Source of the DNA: Camarhynchus parvulus
Taxonomy: Eukaryota; Chordata; Aves; Passeriformes; Thraupidae
Reading direction: 5' to 3'
Length of the DNA stretch: 64,000 nt
NCBI RefSeq assembly: GCF_901933205.1
Contig: NC_044572.1
Span: 60,732,965 to 60,796,964, forward strand
Positions 1 through 12,302 of the stretch are shown piece by piece (position 1 is the first letter of the stretch; every line of letters begins with the position of its first letter). The translations under genes were made by a program, and so were the position numbers. The notes under the pieces were generated by a model. The model was not told the DNA's origin, ran no database searches, and worked only from the letters and a program-made list of their open reading frames with translations.

Positions 1-2959
1 GGCCCATAGCTTCAGTTAGGTCTAAATGGAAAAAGCTGCTGAACACTGTAGCAAGCAAATACAGGTAAGAAGAGGTTAAAAAAAAGAAGAGAAAAAACAT
101 TTTCATACAAAGGTGAATTGAATTAAATTGAACTGAATATTGAGTTGTGTTTTGACATTTTTACAATAAGCTAACAGCTATGCAGTTGATAATACAGTTT
201 CTTCCATAGTAGATCTTTTGCAAATGGGTTTACAGAGCAGACAAATTATAAATAATTTATGAAAAAATACATTCATAATTACATACATATGTGCACACAT
301 GCACTTGCAAATAAGAATTTTTATCACAGCTTTATGCATATGCAGTCACTTTATTTTCAGCAGGGTTCTGTCACTTATTTATAGTTTCACACTGATAGGG
401 ATATATTGCTATTTTGCCTTTGCAATGTTTTGGTTTTCTTTCTGCTGCTTGGCTTTGCTGATGGGAGAACACAGATTAGTTTTTAAATAACTGTAGGTCT
501 TCAGATGGCATAGTGGTATACCATAGATCTGAATTTCAAGAGCCACTACAGTGTTGGGTGAGACATATTTATTAGCTGTTAATAGTGAGACTATAACAGG
601 CATCGGAAGCTGCACAAGAAAACCCTAAGAAATACTTTCATGTTGGGTCTCTAGACTAAACCCCTGACTGCAATCTCAGCAAATTCTGTGTTAATGGAAG
701 ATAGCTTCACAACATATTCCTTGTTTTCTTTGGACATCCTTTCTGAACTTCAAGTAATTCTAACTCAAATATGTTTGGTTTTTGCTTGCTCCTTTCTTTC
801 TGATATTCAGATTCCATCTTTCCATGGTGACCATCAGGGGCTTTTTTCCTTAGTACAGATTTAGACTAACAGCAGATGCTCATCTGAGGAACTCAGGGGC
901 CAAATGTGGCTCAACTGGTATAAATAAATAGGCAGATGTTATTTTCCGTCTGTGTCTCTCTGTTGTCCACACAGTGATAATATTTTTGTCTACACCTTTA
1001 AAGAAAACAAGGCAAAATAAAAGTAGTAGAAAGATACACTATAAACCCCCAAAAAATTAGAATGTGACAAATTGCATCTTCACATTAAAAAGAATTAGCT
1101 TCCAGCCATTAAGTACAATGCAATGCCTATTTATCAAGTTAAATTGTTTTCCTGTTGCAAAGCATAAATATAATTACAAGTTTAATTTCAATGTTTTGGT
1201 TTTTTATTTTACCCCACACTTTCAGGGGATAGGAATGCTGGAAACAATCTCTTGGATCATCAAAATGCAGTCTTTTGCTTACCAAGAGAACTATGCTTGT
1301 GGCATTTTCCATGAACTCAATAATCCTTATCATTAAGTAGCTTGAGCTGTTATTTTTTTGTCCCTACAACTTGTACTGAAAAACTACTCGAGAACCTCAC
1401 CACTTTTATGTCCAGAATCTCTCTAGCTTCCAGCCTAAATTTATTCATGGCCAAATTACATCCATTTGTTCTTGTGCCAACATTGTCTGCTAGGGTAAAT
1501 AGTTTTTTTCCTTGCCTACTGTTTACCACCCTATTGTGTTTTTAGAGAATAATTATTTCCTGTATCAGTTTTTGTTTCTACTAGACTAAACAAGCAAAAA
1601 ATTTCAAGCCTTGCTCTTAAAAGCGCTTCACTCTGGTAATTTATCCAGTTTTTCACCTGTTTCACCTTCCATAGACGTGATGAGAAAGATCTGTGTGAGA
1701 TCTCTCAGGTGCTTTAAGCAATGGCATACATTTTTACTTTAATATGAAATAGTTTATCTGGTTCACACTTGGGTGGCATCTGCTTTTTCATGGTTGTATC
1801 CCACTGGCAACGTAGCAAGGCTGCAGTCAGCAAATATGCATACATAGATCTATCTCCTGTGTTATTTACAACTGATATGCTCCTGGTTTACAGCACATTT
1901 TTAATTAATCCTGGAGTGCATGTCTCCACTGCCAACACCGTGTGTTTAAAGAGTGAGCTTAGCAGCGTGTATTTTTAATGTGCTTTTTCCAAGGGTAACG
2001 CATGTTTGGGATAAGCTGATGCCAAAAATAATAAAAAAATTAAAAGGAATAATGTTGTGAGACCAAAGAGAGGCACTCAGCACGCTGACAGCACCAGGCG
2101 TGGTGTATTAAGGAATAAGGACTTTTCACAAGCGCTTCAGTGAAATATGATAGAACAGAAATTTTTAAGTGGGATACACTGCATACAATACATTTTTTGG
2201 CCTTGTATTCTCACAGCTGCTTAAATGTTGCATTTCAAAATAATTAGGACTATTATATCAATTAGTTCCAGGGTAAAAAAAGCTTTGATACTGCCTGGTT
2301 GTAAAGGGTCCATTTAAGGACTATACATTATGGAATGAAGACTATATAACTCCTAAGTTTTAACAGACATGGACACTTTCATAAGCACGTTGATAATTTT
2401 GGACTGCAAGTTCAAATAGCTAGGAATTTAGAAACTTTGAATCCTTAAGAAAATGATAGATATTTCCTCATTTTGATGTGGAAGCCATAAATCTATGAAA
2501 TACCTTTAACTGTGCAATTACAGATAGCAGAAGGGTAGTAAATTCCAACACTTAGCAGCTTTACCCTTAATTAGAAAGATAAACTAGATTCCTGAAGGAG
2601 TTTTTAGAGAGAGAAAGATTATTTTAAAGTCATGTGATAGCTTTTCTTAAAAAATTTTGTGTAAGAGTGCTGGATGAGAAAATTTATTTAAAAGAGTAAT
2701 CTGCTAGGGCATGCAGCTTTAGAGAATTCTTGAAAAATCTTTTTTTGTCAGTTTTAAATTTGATGGGAAGGGAACCTGTATCTGCTCAGGATTATTTTAT
2801 TAAGTTATTAAAAGGTAGTTCTACTTAGTGTGCCCTTCTTGTCTATTGCTGCATAATATCTTCTTTGATGTTGAAGTGGTAAAGCGAACACATCAACTTT
2901 TTGATGCATTATAAGTAATGTTTAATAAATTTTATTTTGTTGATAAAATTTATTGGAAA
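1..2959. other. AT-rich unique non-coding sequence
   Basis: No gene, RNA gene or recognisable repeat is visible. Open frames are at most about 90 codons and overlap on both strands. CpG is rare. The stretch reads as ordinary avian intergenic or intronic DNA. I see nothing else in it that I can support. Confidence 0.6.
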
Positions 2960-3085
2960 AAATTAATAATATGCAATATATTATAGATTATAATATAGAT
3001 ATTAAAATAATATAAATATAAATATAAATATAAATATGTATAATAAATAAATAATATATATAATAATATATATAATAAATAAACA
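2960..3085. repeat. AT-rich low-complexity tract
   Basis: The tract is almost pure A and T. It includes several consecutive 'tataaa' units around 3010-3036, followed by 'taa'/'tata' units to 3085. It lies just upstream of the CR1 fragment that starts near 3130. The short open frame through it on the minus strand (tyrosine-, leucine- and isoleucine-rich) is a by-product of the repeat. Confidence 0.9.
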
Positions 3086-3129
3086 TGCACCCCTGTGGAG
3101 CTGATAGCTGTGCAATAATCACTTCTGTA

Positions 3130-3665
3130 CAAAGCAGGGGAGTGCCTGGAGTGCACTAGGATGCACAGGAAGGACAGGAAGGACATCAGCACAGGAAGGA
3201 CATCAGCCTGTTGGAGCAAGTCCAGACATGGGCCAACACAATGATCAGAGAGCTGGAGCGTATCTCAGTGAAGAATGGCTGAGAGAATTGGGATTGCTCA
3301 GCCTGGAGGAGAGAAGGCTTTGGGGTAACACAGTTGTGGCCTTCCAGTACCAGCAAAAAAGGTGGAGAGGAACATTTCTCATGGGCATGTAGTGAAAGGA
3401 CAAGGGGAAATGGCTTCAAACTGAAAGAGAGTAGGTTTAGATTAGGTATCAGGAAAAACTTCTTGACTGTGAGGGTGGGGAGGCACTGGAACAGGTTGCC
3501 CAGAGAAGCTGTGGATGCCCCTCCCCTGAAAGTGTTCAAGTCTAGGCTGGAGGAGGCTTTGATCAAACTGGTCCAGTGAAACGTGTCTCTGCACTTGGAA
3601 GGGGGTTTGAAACCAGATGATCTTTAAGGTTCCTTCCAACCAAAACCATTCTAGGATTCTATGAT
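3130..3665 (+). mobile_element. CR1 LINE, 5'-truncated 3' end (plus strand)
   Basis: This is a chicken-repeat-1 type non-LTR retrotransposon copy. It contains the known CR1 order of blocks: 'ctgttggagcaagtccag', 'gagagaattgggattgctca', 'gcctggaggagagaaggct', 'agtgaaaggacaaggggaaa', 'ggcactggaacaggttgccc', 'agagaagctgtggatgcccc', and the 3' end 'ccttccaaccaaaaccatt' followed by two 'attctatgat'-like units ending near 3665. A full CR1 is about 4.5 kb, so only the last part is present, as is usual for CR1. The body covers the extreme end of the pol region and the 3' UTR. The reading frame is broken, so the copy is dead. The open frames at 3186-3566 (minus) and 3334-3579 (plus) are by-products of this repeat. 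Confidence 0.95.
3166..3207 (+). repeat. Short tandem duplication inside the CR1 5' edge
   Basis: The unit 'caggaaggacatcagc' occurs at 3175-3190 and again at 3192-3207 (period 17), with a partial third copy 'caggaaggac' from 3166. CR1 consensus has 'cacaggaaggacatggagctg' here, so the duplication arose within this insertion, probably by replication slippage. Confidence 0.8.
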
Positions 3666-6154
3666 ATGCAAATAGTGGCTTCAAAAAGTAAATCAATTGA
3701 TATTTCTGTTATAAGAGTTTATTTTCTTTACCCATAATTCACTGTATTTCTATAAATATTTGAGACATCAAAAACTCACAGGTTTTCACTGCAGCAGGGT
3801 GCAACCAAGTGATCATATTAACTTGACAAGATTAATTTTAAAACAGTTCTTTCCATTAATACACCCCTTTCTTTTTTCGCTAGTTGTAATTAGTAAAAGT
3901 ATTTGTCAAACTGGGACAAAGATTTGTTATTAGTCTTTCCTCTTTAGACAATTATAGACTTTTTGTGTTCATAAAGGAAAGGGATTTGCAAAGTGCCTGA
4001 CAAAGTGAAACACCACAGAAAGCGAAACATGTGGCAGAGGGTAACACTACCCTACTGATTTTAATCTCATTGAGGGTTTGGGCTAATTAAAAAAGAATTA
4101 AACTACACATGACAGATACCTGTCACATTGCTTCATACACTGCTGGAGGCTACATAGGGCCATAGGGGTCATTGCAAGAGCATAAAAGAAAAATAAAACA
4201 CAATTTCTGCATCCAAGTACAGTGGTTTTTGCAGGTAAATATGGCATACTTGTTTGATAATATATTCTTTTGCATAGTATAATTTTGTTATTAATACAGA
4301 TTCTATATAGAAAAATATTTGTTAAGTGATTTAAGATAGCTTGGAGGGGGCAAAGAAGAGCAGATAATCATCCTTCAACATTTATTTACATGTGAAACAC
4401 TCAATACAAAATAGGAGTTTCTCCTCTTGTGCAGTACCTTCTGGTGCCATTTTGAAATTAAAATCAATAATAATTTCCCAAGCTGAGAAAATTTATGCTT
4501 CTCTGAGAATCTGGCCTCATCATGGCCTCATCAGTAAGTTAATAGTGTTTGGCATCTATACAGAGAAGCATCCAGAAAATATTTTCTGTATAAAACAGAA
4601 TTTTTTTCCCTCAGTTATTTGCTCTTTATTACTTGTGTTGGCTTTCTTGCCATTAGATTTCCTGGAGCTCTGATTCAAGGCAAAATAGATCTGTTGTTTC
4701 CTGAAAGAAGATTACTTACTATGGAGATGGTAAGTTAACTATGGTGACATAAATCTGTTTTAAGAGGGTTAAGGTGGAGGCAAATATAAATATCATATCC
4801 AGAAGGATATGATAAGTTTCAGTTTCACATTGTAAGGAGTGCCATGTTAATTCAAGATAAAAAGTGGGACAAAAGTCCACTCTGGGAATTAGGAGCCATG
4901 CATCAGCATGGATGCTGCTGTGCCATGCAGGCTGATGGGACAGAGCCCTGTGCCTTGCTCCAGCTCTGACTCCAGTTTCCCTTTCAGTCTGGGATGGCAG
5001 TGGCTTAAAATGATTTAGTCTGCAATGATACACGTCTACAATATGAGAGCTTTGGCACCTTGGTCCTGCTTCAGAGTAGTTCAATACTGAGAGAAACTCT
5101 ATAGCTGATAAGGATTTGTCTTTGAAGTGACACCTTAAATTCAGGTGTGTCAGGGCACATTTTGTGTAAATGACTAGAGTGTTGTATGCAAGTAGTCGCT
5201 GACTTGTGCTTTCAGGAGAAGGCAGTATGAGTACTGTGCACAGCCTGTGTGACTATTGAAATGATATATTTGAGTGACAAATGTGCTCCCAATTTCACTG
5301 CCCACACATTTCCTGCTTCTTTGCACACAGAACTGCAATAGGCAGGGCTGCTTTAGGAGGCTCTTTGGGACCTTGGTAGAGCAGGTATTCCCCAGTGGAG
5401 CTGCGAAGTGAAAGAAACTGTACCAACTGGGAGCCAAATAACAGCAATGGTGAGATGCTGCAACTCTTGAAGGTTTATAATACCAGGTTATTTCCAGTTT
5501 CTTTGAATGAATTGATAATTTATTTCTTGCTTCTCTAATAATTACAGGTTACTGTAATTTTTTAAATTCCTCCTTTACAAGCACTTTATATACGAGATGT
5601 GCAAAATGGTTGAGTTGAAAGGGAGATAAGGCTGCTCTGGTTGTGCACCCGAGCTGGATGTGAGTTACTCCCTTTCACGTGTGTGGTCTAAGCTTCAGGT
5701 GATGGGAGTGGTTCCATGTTTTTTGAAGTTTTTCTTCTTTTTTCATTTTCCTCCTGGCACATCACAGGCCTTTCCCATGAGTAGTGTCAGCAGCAAAAAT
5801 CGAGCAGATGTCTCACGGGGCTGTTCCCATTTTGGTACCACAGTATTACATACACTGGGTCACCAAGCTTTCTTTTTGCATGTTGCCCTCTTTATCTGAG
5901 CTTCAGCTAAACAATTTGTTCATTTAAAAAACATAACAGAAAGTGCTTGCAAGTTCATTTCCAAATTTGAAGCTGCTCTTTCTTTTTTTCAATCCTGAGA
6001 CTTTATCCTTGACTTTGTTGACTCTTTGCAGGCTTTGTGTCACTTGCATAATCCTAGAAGGTGCATTACTGTAAAGTAAGAATGGACTCTGAGAGGCTTC
6101 CAGTGTGATCATCCAGGTTGAAAGTCCTTTTAACAAACTTAATCAGTTAATGGT
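3666..6154. other. Unique non-coding sequence
   Basis: AT-rich sequence without recognisable genes or repeats. Open frames (for example 4719-5084 on the minus strand, 121 codons) have no recognisable domain and no supporting splice context. I see nothing else here. Confidence 0.55.
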
Positions 6155-6174
6155 AAAAAAAAAAAAAAAAAAAA
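6155..6174 (+). repeat. Poly(A) tract, 20 bases
   Basis: An uninterrupted run of 20 A, followed by 'taaaag'. No target-site duplication or processed-gene body is evident upstream, so it reads as a simple homopolymer and not as the tail of a retrogene. Confidence 0.9.
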
Positions 6175-9100
6175 TAAAAGACATTTCAAACCATTTTTGC
6201 TTTAATAGCAGAAAAAAATCCCAATAAAACAGATACCCTGACAAAATAAAAGCAGCAAGTTCACGTATTACAAAAAAGTATAAAATGTTAACATAAAAGG
6301 TATTTTTTAAGTAAAATTTATGAGTATTATACACATAAACATTGAACATGTATACCCTTAAAATAATCTAGTAAGGAAATAAAACATCCATTTGCATTTT
6401 ACTTTTGCACATAGGTTTATTAAGATAATATATGTATCTTTTTGTATGCTGAGCCATTGCTTTGTCTCTGTCTCAGCCTGTCCAGGGTGTATGAATATTG
6501 ACTTATGTACACCCCATGGTGTATTATTGCTTACTTGAAGCATAATACTGCATGACCTTGTTTTCTCTCTTAATTATATTTTTCCCTTGTAGGAAAGTAA
6601 GTTTACTCACTCTGAATCGTGCCAAACCGCATAATTTGGAAAAGAATACTGTGGCTCAACTTGGAAAGTACTAACTGGGCTCCAGCCATCACTGGGAAAG
6701 CTGTATAGTCTTTTATTATTTTAACTGGCCAAATGCCCTTTGTTACCACATTAACAGTCTCCCCATGGTGCATGTAACTTTGATATTATTTCCACTTTTA
6801 AGCTAAATTTGACCAGATGAAAGACACAAACCCTCCAATTTTGAAATAAAAAAAATAGCATGTTTTGTTAATCCTGTACTTCAGAAGGAAAGTCTGTGAA
6901 AACGATAACCTTTGTCTGCTGGCCAAAGTTTTTGTTCAGTAAACCCATCCTGCCAGCTGCTCTTATTGGCAAGAGGAAAGATAATATTTTGGTATCTTTA
7001 ATATCTCCATTTGGAGCCGAGGTTCTGCTTGTGCCATCATTTAAATCATGCATGTTAACATTGGTCTGGCAAACAATGCTGCCCTTTATAAAGAGACCTC
7101 AGTTGGGATGGTATCACCGCAACGTTGCAATAAAGCTGCTTCAGACTGCCACATACAGCTTCAATCACTCACTGCCTATGGACTCTTGCAGGTGCTCTGG
7201 ACTGTGCTGCTGGAGAACTGCTGGAGAGCTGCTTTCAAAGGCCTAAAGGAGCCACTGAGAGAGAGTTAAAGGTGCATTTTAGTCCGATGTCACCAGGAGC
7301 TAAAGGCGCAAAACACCTCAAAAGTCTGGGCTCCCACTCATATGCCTTTGGTCCTCGTCTCTTGAAGCAGACTGGACAAGGATCAGCCTGGTGACTGAGA
7401 TCCAGTCCCTAGCAAATGAGGAGAGACGGCCAGACAGAAACAGAGATACAAAGTGGTCACCTAAAGCTCTAGGCCTAGACAGGTACACTTCCCACACTGA
7501 AAATATCTGAATCAACATGTGCATAGGGAATGCTCCCTCTCCACATCCATTTTTGATTGCAAGTTTTAATTTCTGCTGGAACACAAAGGGTGTTCTCATC
7601 ATGTTTAAGAACATTTAAGAATGTCTTTCTCAGTTTACAGGTAACCTGAAGCCAGGGTGGTTACAGGCATATTGGATCCCACCCCTTGGCAGAGGATTAT
7701 TTCTGCACATGTTTCAGGACAGCTCAGCACTAAAGACTTATAAGGGGAGAAAAAAATTTATGATCTTGCAAAAATTTGCTTGGATCCCTCAAAGGTTTCA
7801 AAGATTTCTTAAAGTCCTCAATGAGCACAAAATGATGAGTATAAAAGTAGGTCTCAAGACTTTGCCTGTCTAGACATAAAGCCTCTTGCACTAAAATGAA
7901 GCATAAGGGAAGACAAGATAGGCTTTTTAAACAAGAATTTAATTCATTTGTACATTACTGTAATTATACTACTATCTTAAATGCTCTCAGATTAATGGTG
8001 CTTGTAATGGTGCAACCTTGCACAATCTGAAACAGAACTGAGCCCTCCCTGAACCTTACTGGCTCCTTTATAGCCTTCTCCTTGTATTTGACAGTGTAGG
8101 GCACATTCCAAAGAAAATGAGGATAGTTCCTGTGTCCTGGCCACTTACTGCTTTTGTAACACCTTGATGTAAAAATTAATAGCAAAATCGATGGTGCATT
8201 TTGTTAGCAGGGCCCAGCCCAACAATCACACTAATGATAGTGCAATTATACCTGGGATGCAAGTTTTCATTTAAGTACATTTCCCCTGGCATCGCCAGTA
8301 TGTGTTTTTTGGGGAACAAAAAAAAAGAAGTACTTTTTCAAGTTTTAATATCCTCCAGAAGCATAAAATCATTCAATAGTTTTTCCTCCCCTTCAGGTTA
8401 GCTTTCATCACTACAGATACAGCTACAAGTACTTATTTGAAGTTTTCTTGCTTGCTGAACTGCCAGAGCCTTTCAGGGTACATTTCAAGTAAGGTAAATC
8501 CATCAATCAAATGCAAAGGCACTAGAGAAACATATTTTAAAATGACAAATTATTTTTGGTAGCACTCTCTCAGATTAATTCCCCGAATTTGGCTTTTTGC
8601 AGTTAGCATGCCTCATGCAGCAGCCTGCCCACTCCCCATATGCCTCTATGTCATTATTAATGCATGCTGCAGCTCCACAAAGGTGTTCTGGGAGGAACTT
8701 GGCCCAGAGACCTTGGTCAGAGGGAAACTGTAAACCCTGGCCTCTCTGGAAGGGCAGTGTTCCTACTCTCCTGCTCCAAACCCTGCCATGGGTGGCTGGG
8801 CATCCTGGGCAGCATCGTCCTGTGCAGCACAACACCAGGGCAGCCACCAGGAAACATGCCAGGCTCAGCCCCACAGCTTGAGTTACTGGCACTCGCCAGC
8901 TGCTCCTTGTGTGGAAGAACTTCAGCACTTTCCTCTTGCCTTACAAGCACAGGTATTGTAAATAGTACAATTAAGGTAGTAAATAAAGGTAGTGCGCTGA
9001 GAGAAAGAGAGACATCTTCCATTTTTAAACTTTGTTCACAACAACTTGAAAAAGGTAGATGGTCACATCATTTTAAATGAAAGGAAAAGTTATTGGGAAA

Positions 9101-9954
9101 AAAGAATCCACAGACACAGTACATGAAGCCGACCATGAAAGTCATCTGACCTGTCATTTGAATCCTTCTGTATCAAAGGACCATGTTAACAATAACTGTA
9201 ATGAAATTAGACTTATTATGCATGCATGAGCAATAAAACCGCCCAAAAAATCTACTATGGTAGCACCTGAGGTTAAGAAAGTAGAAGCTTGTGAAAAATG
9301 TATCAAAAGTGACAAGCCCAGGAGGAAGATACCTCCCAGCAGTTCGACGTCACAGAGTAAGCACAGAAAAAGCTGCTGTGGTTACAGAGGTAGTTTATTG
9401 CCAAAGACTACATCCCTCGCAAAGTTTAAGGTGAAAATAAGACATAAACCATAAAGTGATCATATGCCCAAAAAAACATTGACAGGTATCAAAAACTTTT
9501 AATTAATACTTTCCTGTAGCAAGCAAGACACCTGTCAAAGAATGCTGCCCTAGACTGCTAAGATATAAAGGAGCACACAGGAGACAGAAGGTCCTGCCAG
9601 TGAGCTGCAGGAATTCTTTGCACCCCTGTTTGCTCTAAACTCAAGGAGGTTCCCTTGTACAGCCCTTTATACAGCATACATTGGAGAGATCACTGAAAAT
9701 TATATATCAGTTTATTTCTAAGTAAGAGAAAATAGAAGAAATAGAAAACTAAGTTGTAACAATTTCAAAGGATAACAAAAACTAGGATTAGTGTGCACGG
9801 CAAAGAGAAGACAAAGAAGTGAACTCCCTAAAATCATGAGTAACAAAGAAAGGTCTAATAGGGAATGGAAGATTTTTGTGGCATGGGAAGCAGTGAACAA
9901 GGATGCATCAAATCATTATCTACTTGAAAACAAAGGAAACCAAAAGTATTTCTT
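6175..9954. other. Unique non-coding sequence
   Basis: No gene recognised. Frames at 6896-7246 (plus) and 6868-7053 (minus) overlap each other, and neither resembles a known family. A moderately GC-rich patch at about 8590-8930 produces overlapping frames on both strands, which is the pattern of chance ORFs. Nothing else is seen. Confidence 0.55.
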
Positions 9955-10255
9955 CCTACAGCATGATGGTAACTTGGAGCCTCCTTGCCACAGAGGGCTG
10001 TGGCTTACAGAACTTGACGTGACTTAACAATCTCCTGGACAAGTTCATCCATTGTCACTTGTTCAATAGAAAGATTCTACCAGCGACTTTGGAAGTCAGA
10101 TTGCTAGAAGTTTAGAGTATAAGGCGGGTAGCTATCACTACATGATGGTCATTTTATAATGAACTTTAGTAACCATCCTCCGTTTTTGACCACTTTTCAT
10201 CACTTTTGGAGCCAGAATACTAGGCTAGATGGATCTTTTTCAGCCTGAGCTAGAA
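9955..10255 (+). mobile_element. Ancient CR1-type LINE relic (plus strand)
   Basis: A heavily mutated copy of an older CR1 subfamily 3' end. Recognisable blocks are 'gagcctccttgccacagagg', 'ctggacaagttcatcc', 'atcacttttggagccagaat' and 'actaggctagatggatcttt'. This matches the order in the old amniote CR1 3' UTR, whose end reads 'ggatactgggctagatggac' followed by 'ctttggtctgacc'. Divergence is much higher than in the 3.1 kb copy, which implies an older insertion. The short plus-strand frame at 9791-10027 partly overlaps it and is not a gene. Confidence 0.65.
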
Positions 10256-12275
10256 AATGATTAAATATAAAATGTTCTTTCATATTTGTTCTGTAAAAGA
10301 AATCCTCACATAGTATGAACTACTCAGGATTCACCCACTTCTGCAGATCTGTAACAAGTCACAGAAGTTGAGAACCCACTCAGAACACTCCATGTTGGCT
10401 GACACAGCAAAATTGGAAGTGCAGCCTCACAAATCACAGTTTGCAGTGAGCTCATTGCACACAAGACTGACAGTTGACCATTTACTGAGCTTCCCGTGCA
10501 CCAACCTCAACCAAAAAGGAAAGAGAAAAAAGAAGCAATGGTACAGAGTCTGCAGTCCCCCTTTCCTGCAGCCGTCTGCTCTCAGGGGATTTTCTAGGAT
10601 TTACATAATACAGTGATGAAGTGAGGCCAGGACACTGTGGAACCTTCAACTTTCATTTTCATGGACCGTTTTCCTTAGAAGACTTGGCTGAAATATTCTG
10701 TTCCCTTTTCCTCAAGAAAATATCCCTGATGGTACATGCTTCTTCTACAATGCTTTACAGTGAAATCTCTGAGACTTACAGAGCTCACACCTAGTTGTCC
10801 TGCCTAAATTTCACTCCAGTCTCTAGGTCAAATAACTGCATCAAGTAATTTAAATAATACATAATTCATAGAAAACACTTTGCTTTGAAAAAATATGCAA
10901 TAATTTTTTTATTTTGCATTTTCAACCACTGAAGCAGAACTTCAGTTATTTAGTAAACACCATGGCTTGAAGTTAGCCAGTCATATCTTTTTTCAGGACA
11001 TACATGGAGAAACAATTTTTCTGTTGTAATGTAGCTCTGTAATGATCCATAGTTCACATATTAGTTTGTTTTCTATATAACCTTGAGAAAAATATAAAAG
11101 GTATTTAATTATTGTATTAGATATGTAAACATGCAAAAGTTTCCTGTTGCTTTAAGGAATGACTTCTGTAAGCAGTTATCTGTAGTACATCTAAATTAAA
11201 TAGCCACCTTAGAAGGAAGAGAAGCCATTTTGTATTCAGTCATTAAACAGAATCAGGAACAGTTGCTAAAATAATGTATCCCCATTATTCATTACTATTA
11301 TGCTTCACTTGTAGGAATAGATACCTGATAAGAATTGTACCAGAACTAAAGATGCTAATGAATGATTAAAAGCTAAGGAGCAGATGCGAAGGGCAAGTAG
11401 AACAAGAATACCTCATTCCTTTTTTTCTGAGAACACTTATGTGCTGTCCTTCATTCTTTTCCACTGAGTTTCGCTTTCCTATCTCTACCATATAATGGGC
11501 TGAACTAGGACTGGATTTGGACCCTTTCCAATCTTGTGGAAAGCTGTCTTCCTTAAACTGTGAAAAATAATCCAAAACTTGACAAAATTTATTAACTAAG
11601 AGTAATAATAATGTCAAAAATGTCAATCGAAATATTTCATTTAGGTGATCTTTAAAGCATTTCAACTGTACTTATGTCTTATAACTAAAAGCCATTTTAC
11701 AGAAAACCAAAATCTTTAATTTGATGTGTCAAAATCTTGTTTCATAAAAACTAATTTTTCATGGCCCTGAAATCTGATTTGACCTATTTCTGACAAAGTT
11801 TTGGCTAAGACAAATAGAGGCCTTTCTGAATGATAGTAATTTTTTCAGAAGAGCTCCAAGCTAGCTCTGCTGTCCATGATAGTCTGTAAAAATATCACAG
11901 GAAACTTCTGCTATACGCAAAGGCTTAATCAGCTGGAACTTGACTAACACACAGACACGTATCTAACTGATCCCCAGCTGACTAGGAAATCTGTGTCCCA
12001 TATGCTGTTTAAAAAGGGAGCTCATAAAATTTAATTAGTCAGGAGAAGGAATTGGAGCTTGGTTTCCTGGGATGTTTATTTGTTTGTTTTTTACATATTT
12101 TTCTTTCTTTCTTTCTTTATTTTATATGCTTATTCAAACCCCATATATTCACCTAATCTACAGATTGCTCTCCGGCTCACAAGGTTTGTACCTTGCACTA
12201 CCAAAATTCACTGAGAATTTTATTTGCATCCCAAGAATTCAGGTCACAGAGAAACCACCTTGAGAACCCAGGAGA
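10256..12275. other. Unique non-coding sequence with a small (TTTC)n run
   Basis: AT-rich sequence. A four-unit 'tttc' microsatellite lies at about 12100-12118. No gene or transposon is recognised. Confidence 0.6.
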
Positions 12276-12302
12276 TGAGTAAACCCATTATGGGTTTACT
12301 CA
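12276..12302. repeat. Perfect 13-bp inverted repeat, 1-base centre
   Basis: The arm tgagtaaacccat (12276-12288) is followed by a single t and then its exact reverse complement atgggtttactca (12290-12302). A perfect 13-bp stem with no usable loop suggests a cruciform-prone palindrome or a dimeric protein-binding site, not an RNA hairpin. Each arm contains a FOX-like 'gtaaac'. Confidence 0.9.

Noticed and set aside
3334..3579. 81-codon plus-strand frame with a plausible-looking peptide
   Set aside because: Lies wholly inside the CR1 3' end and reflects CR1 sequence, not a host gene.
6155..6174. Poly(A) tract as the tail of a processed retrogene
   Set aside because: No gene-like body, polyadenylation signal at the right distance or target-site duplication was found upstream.
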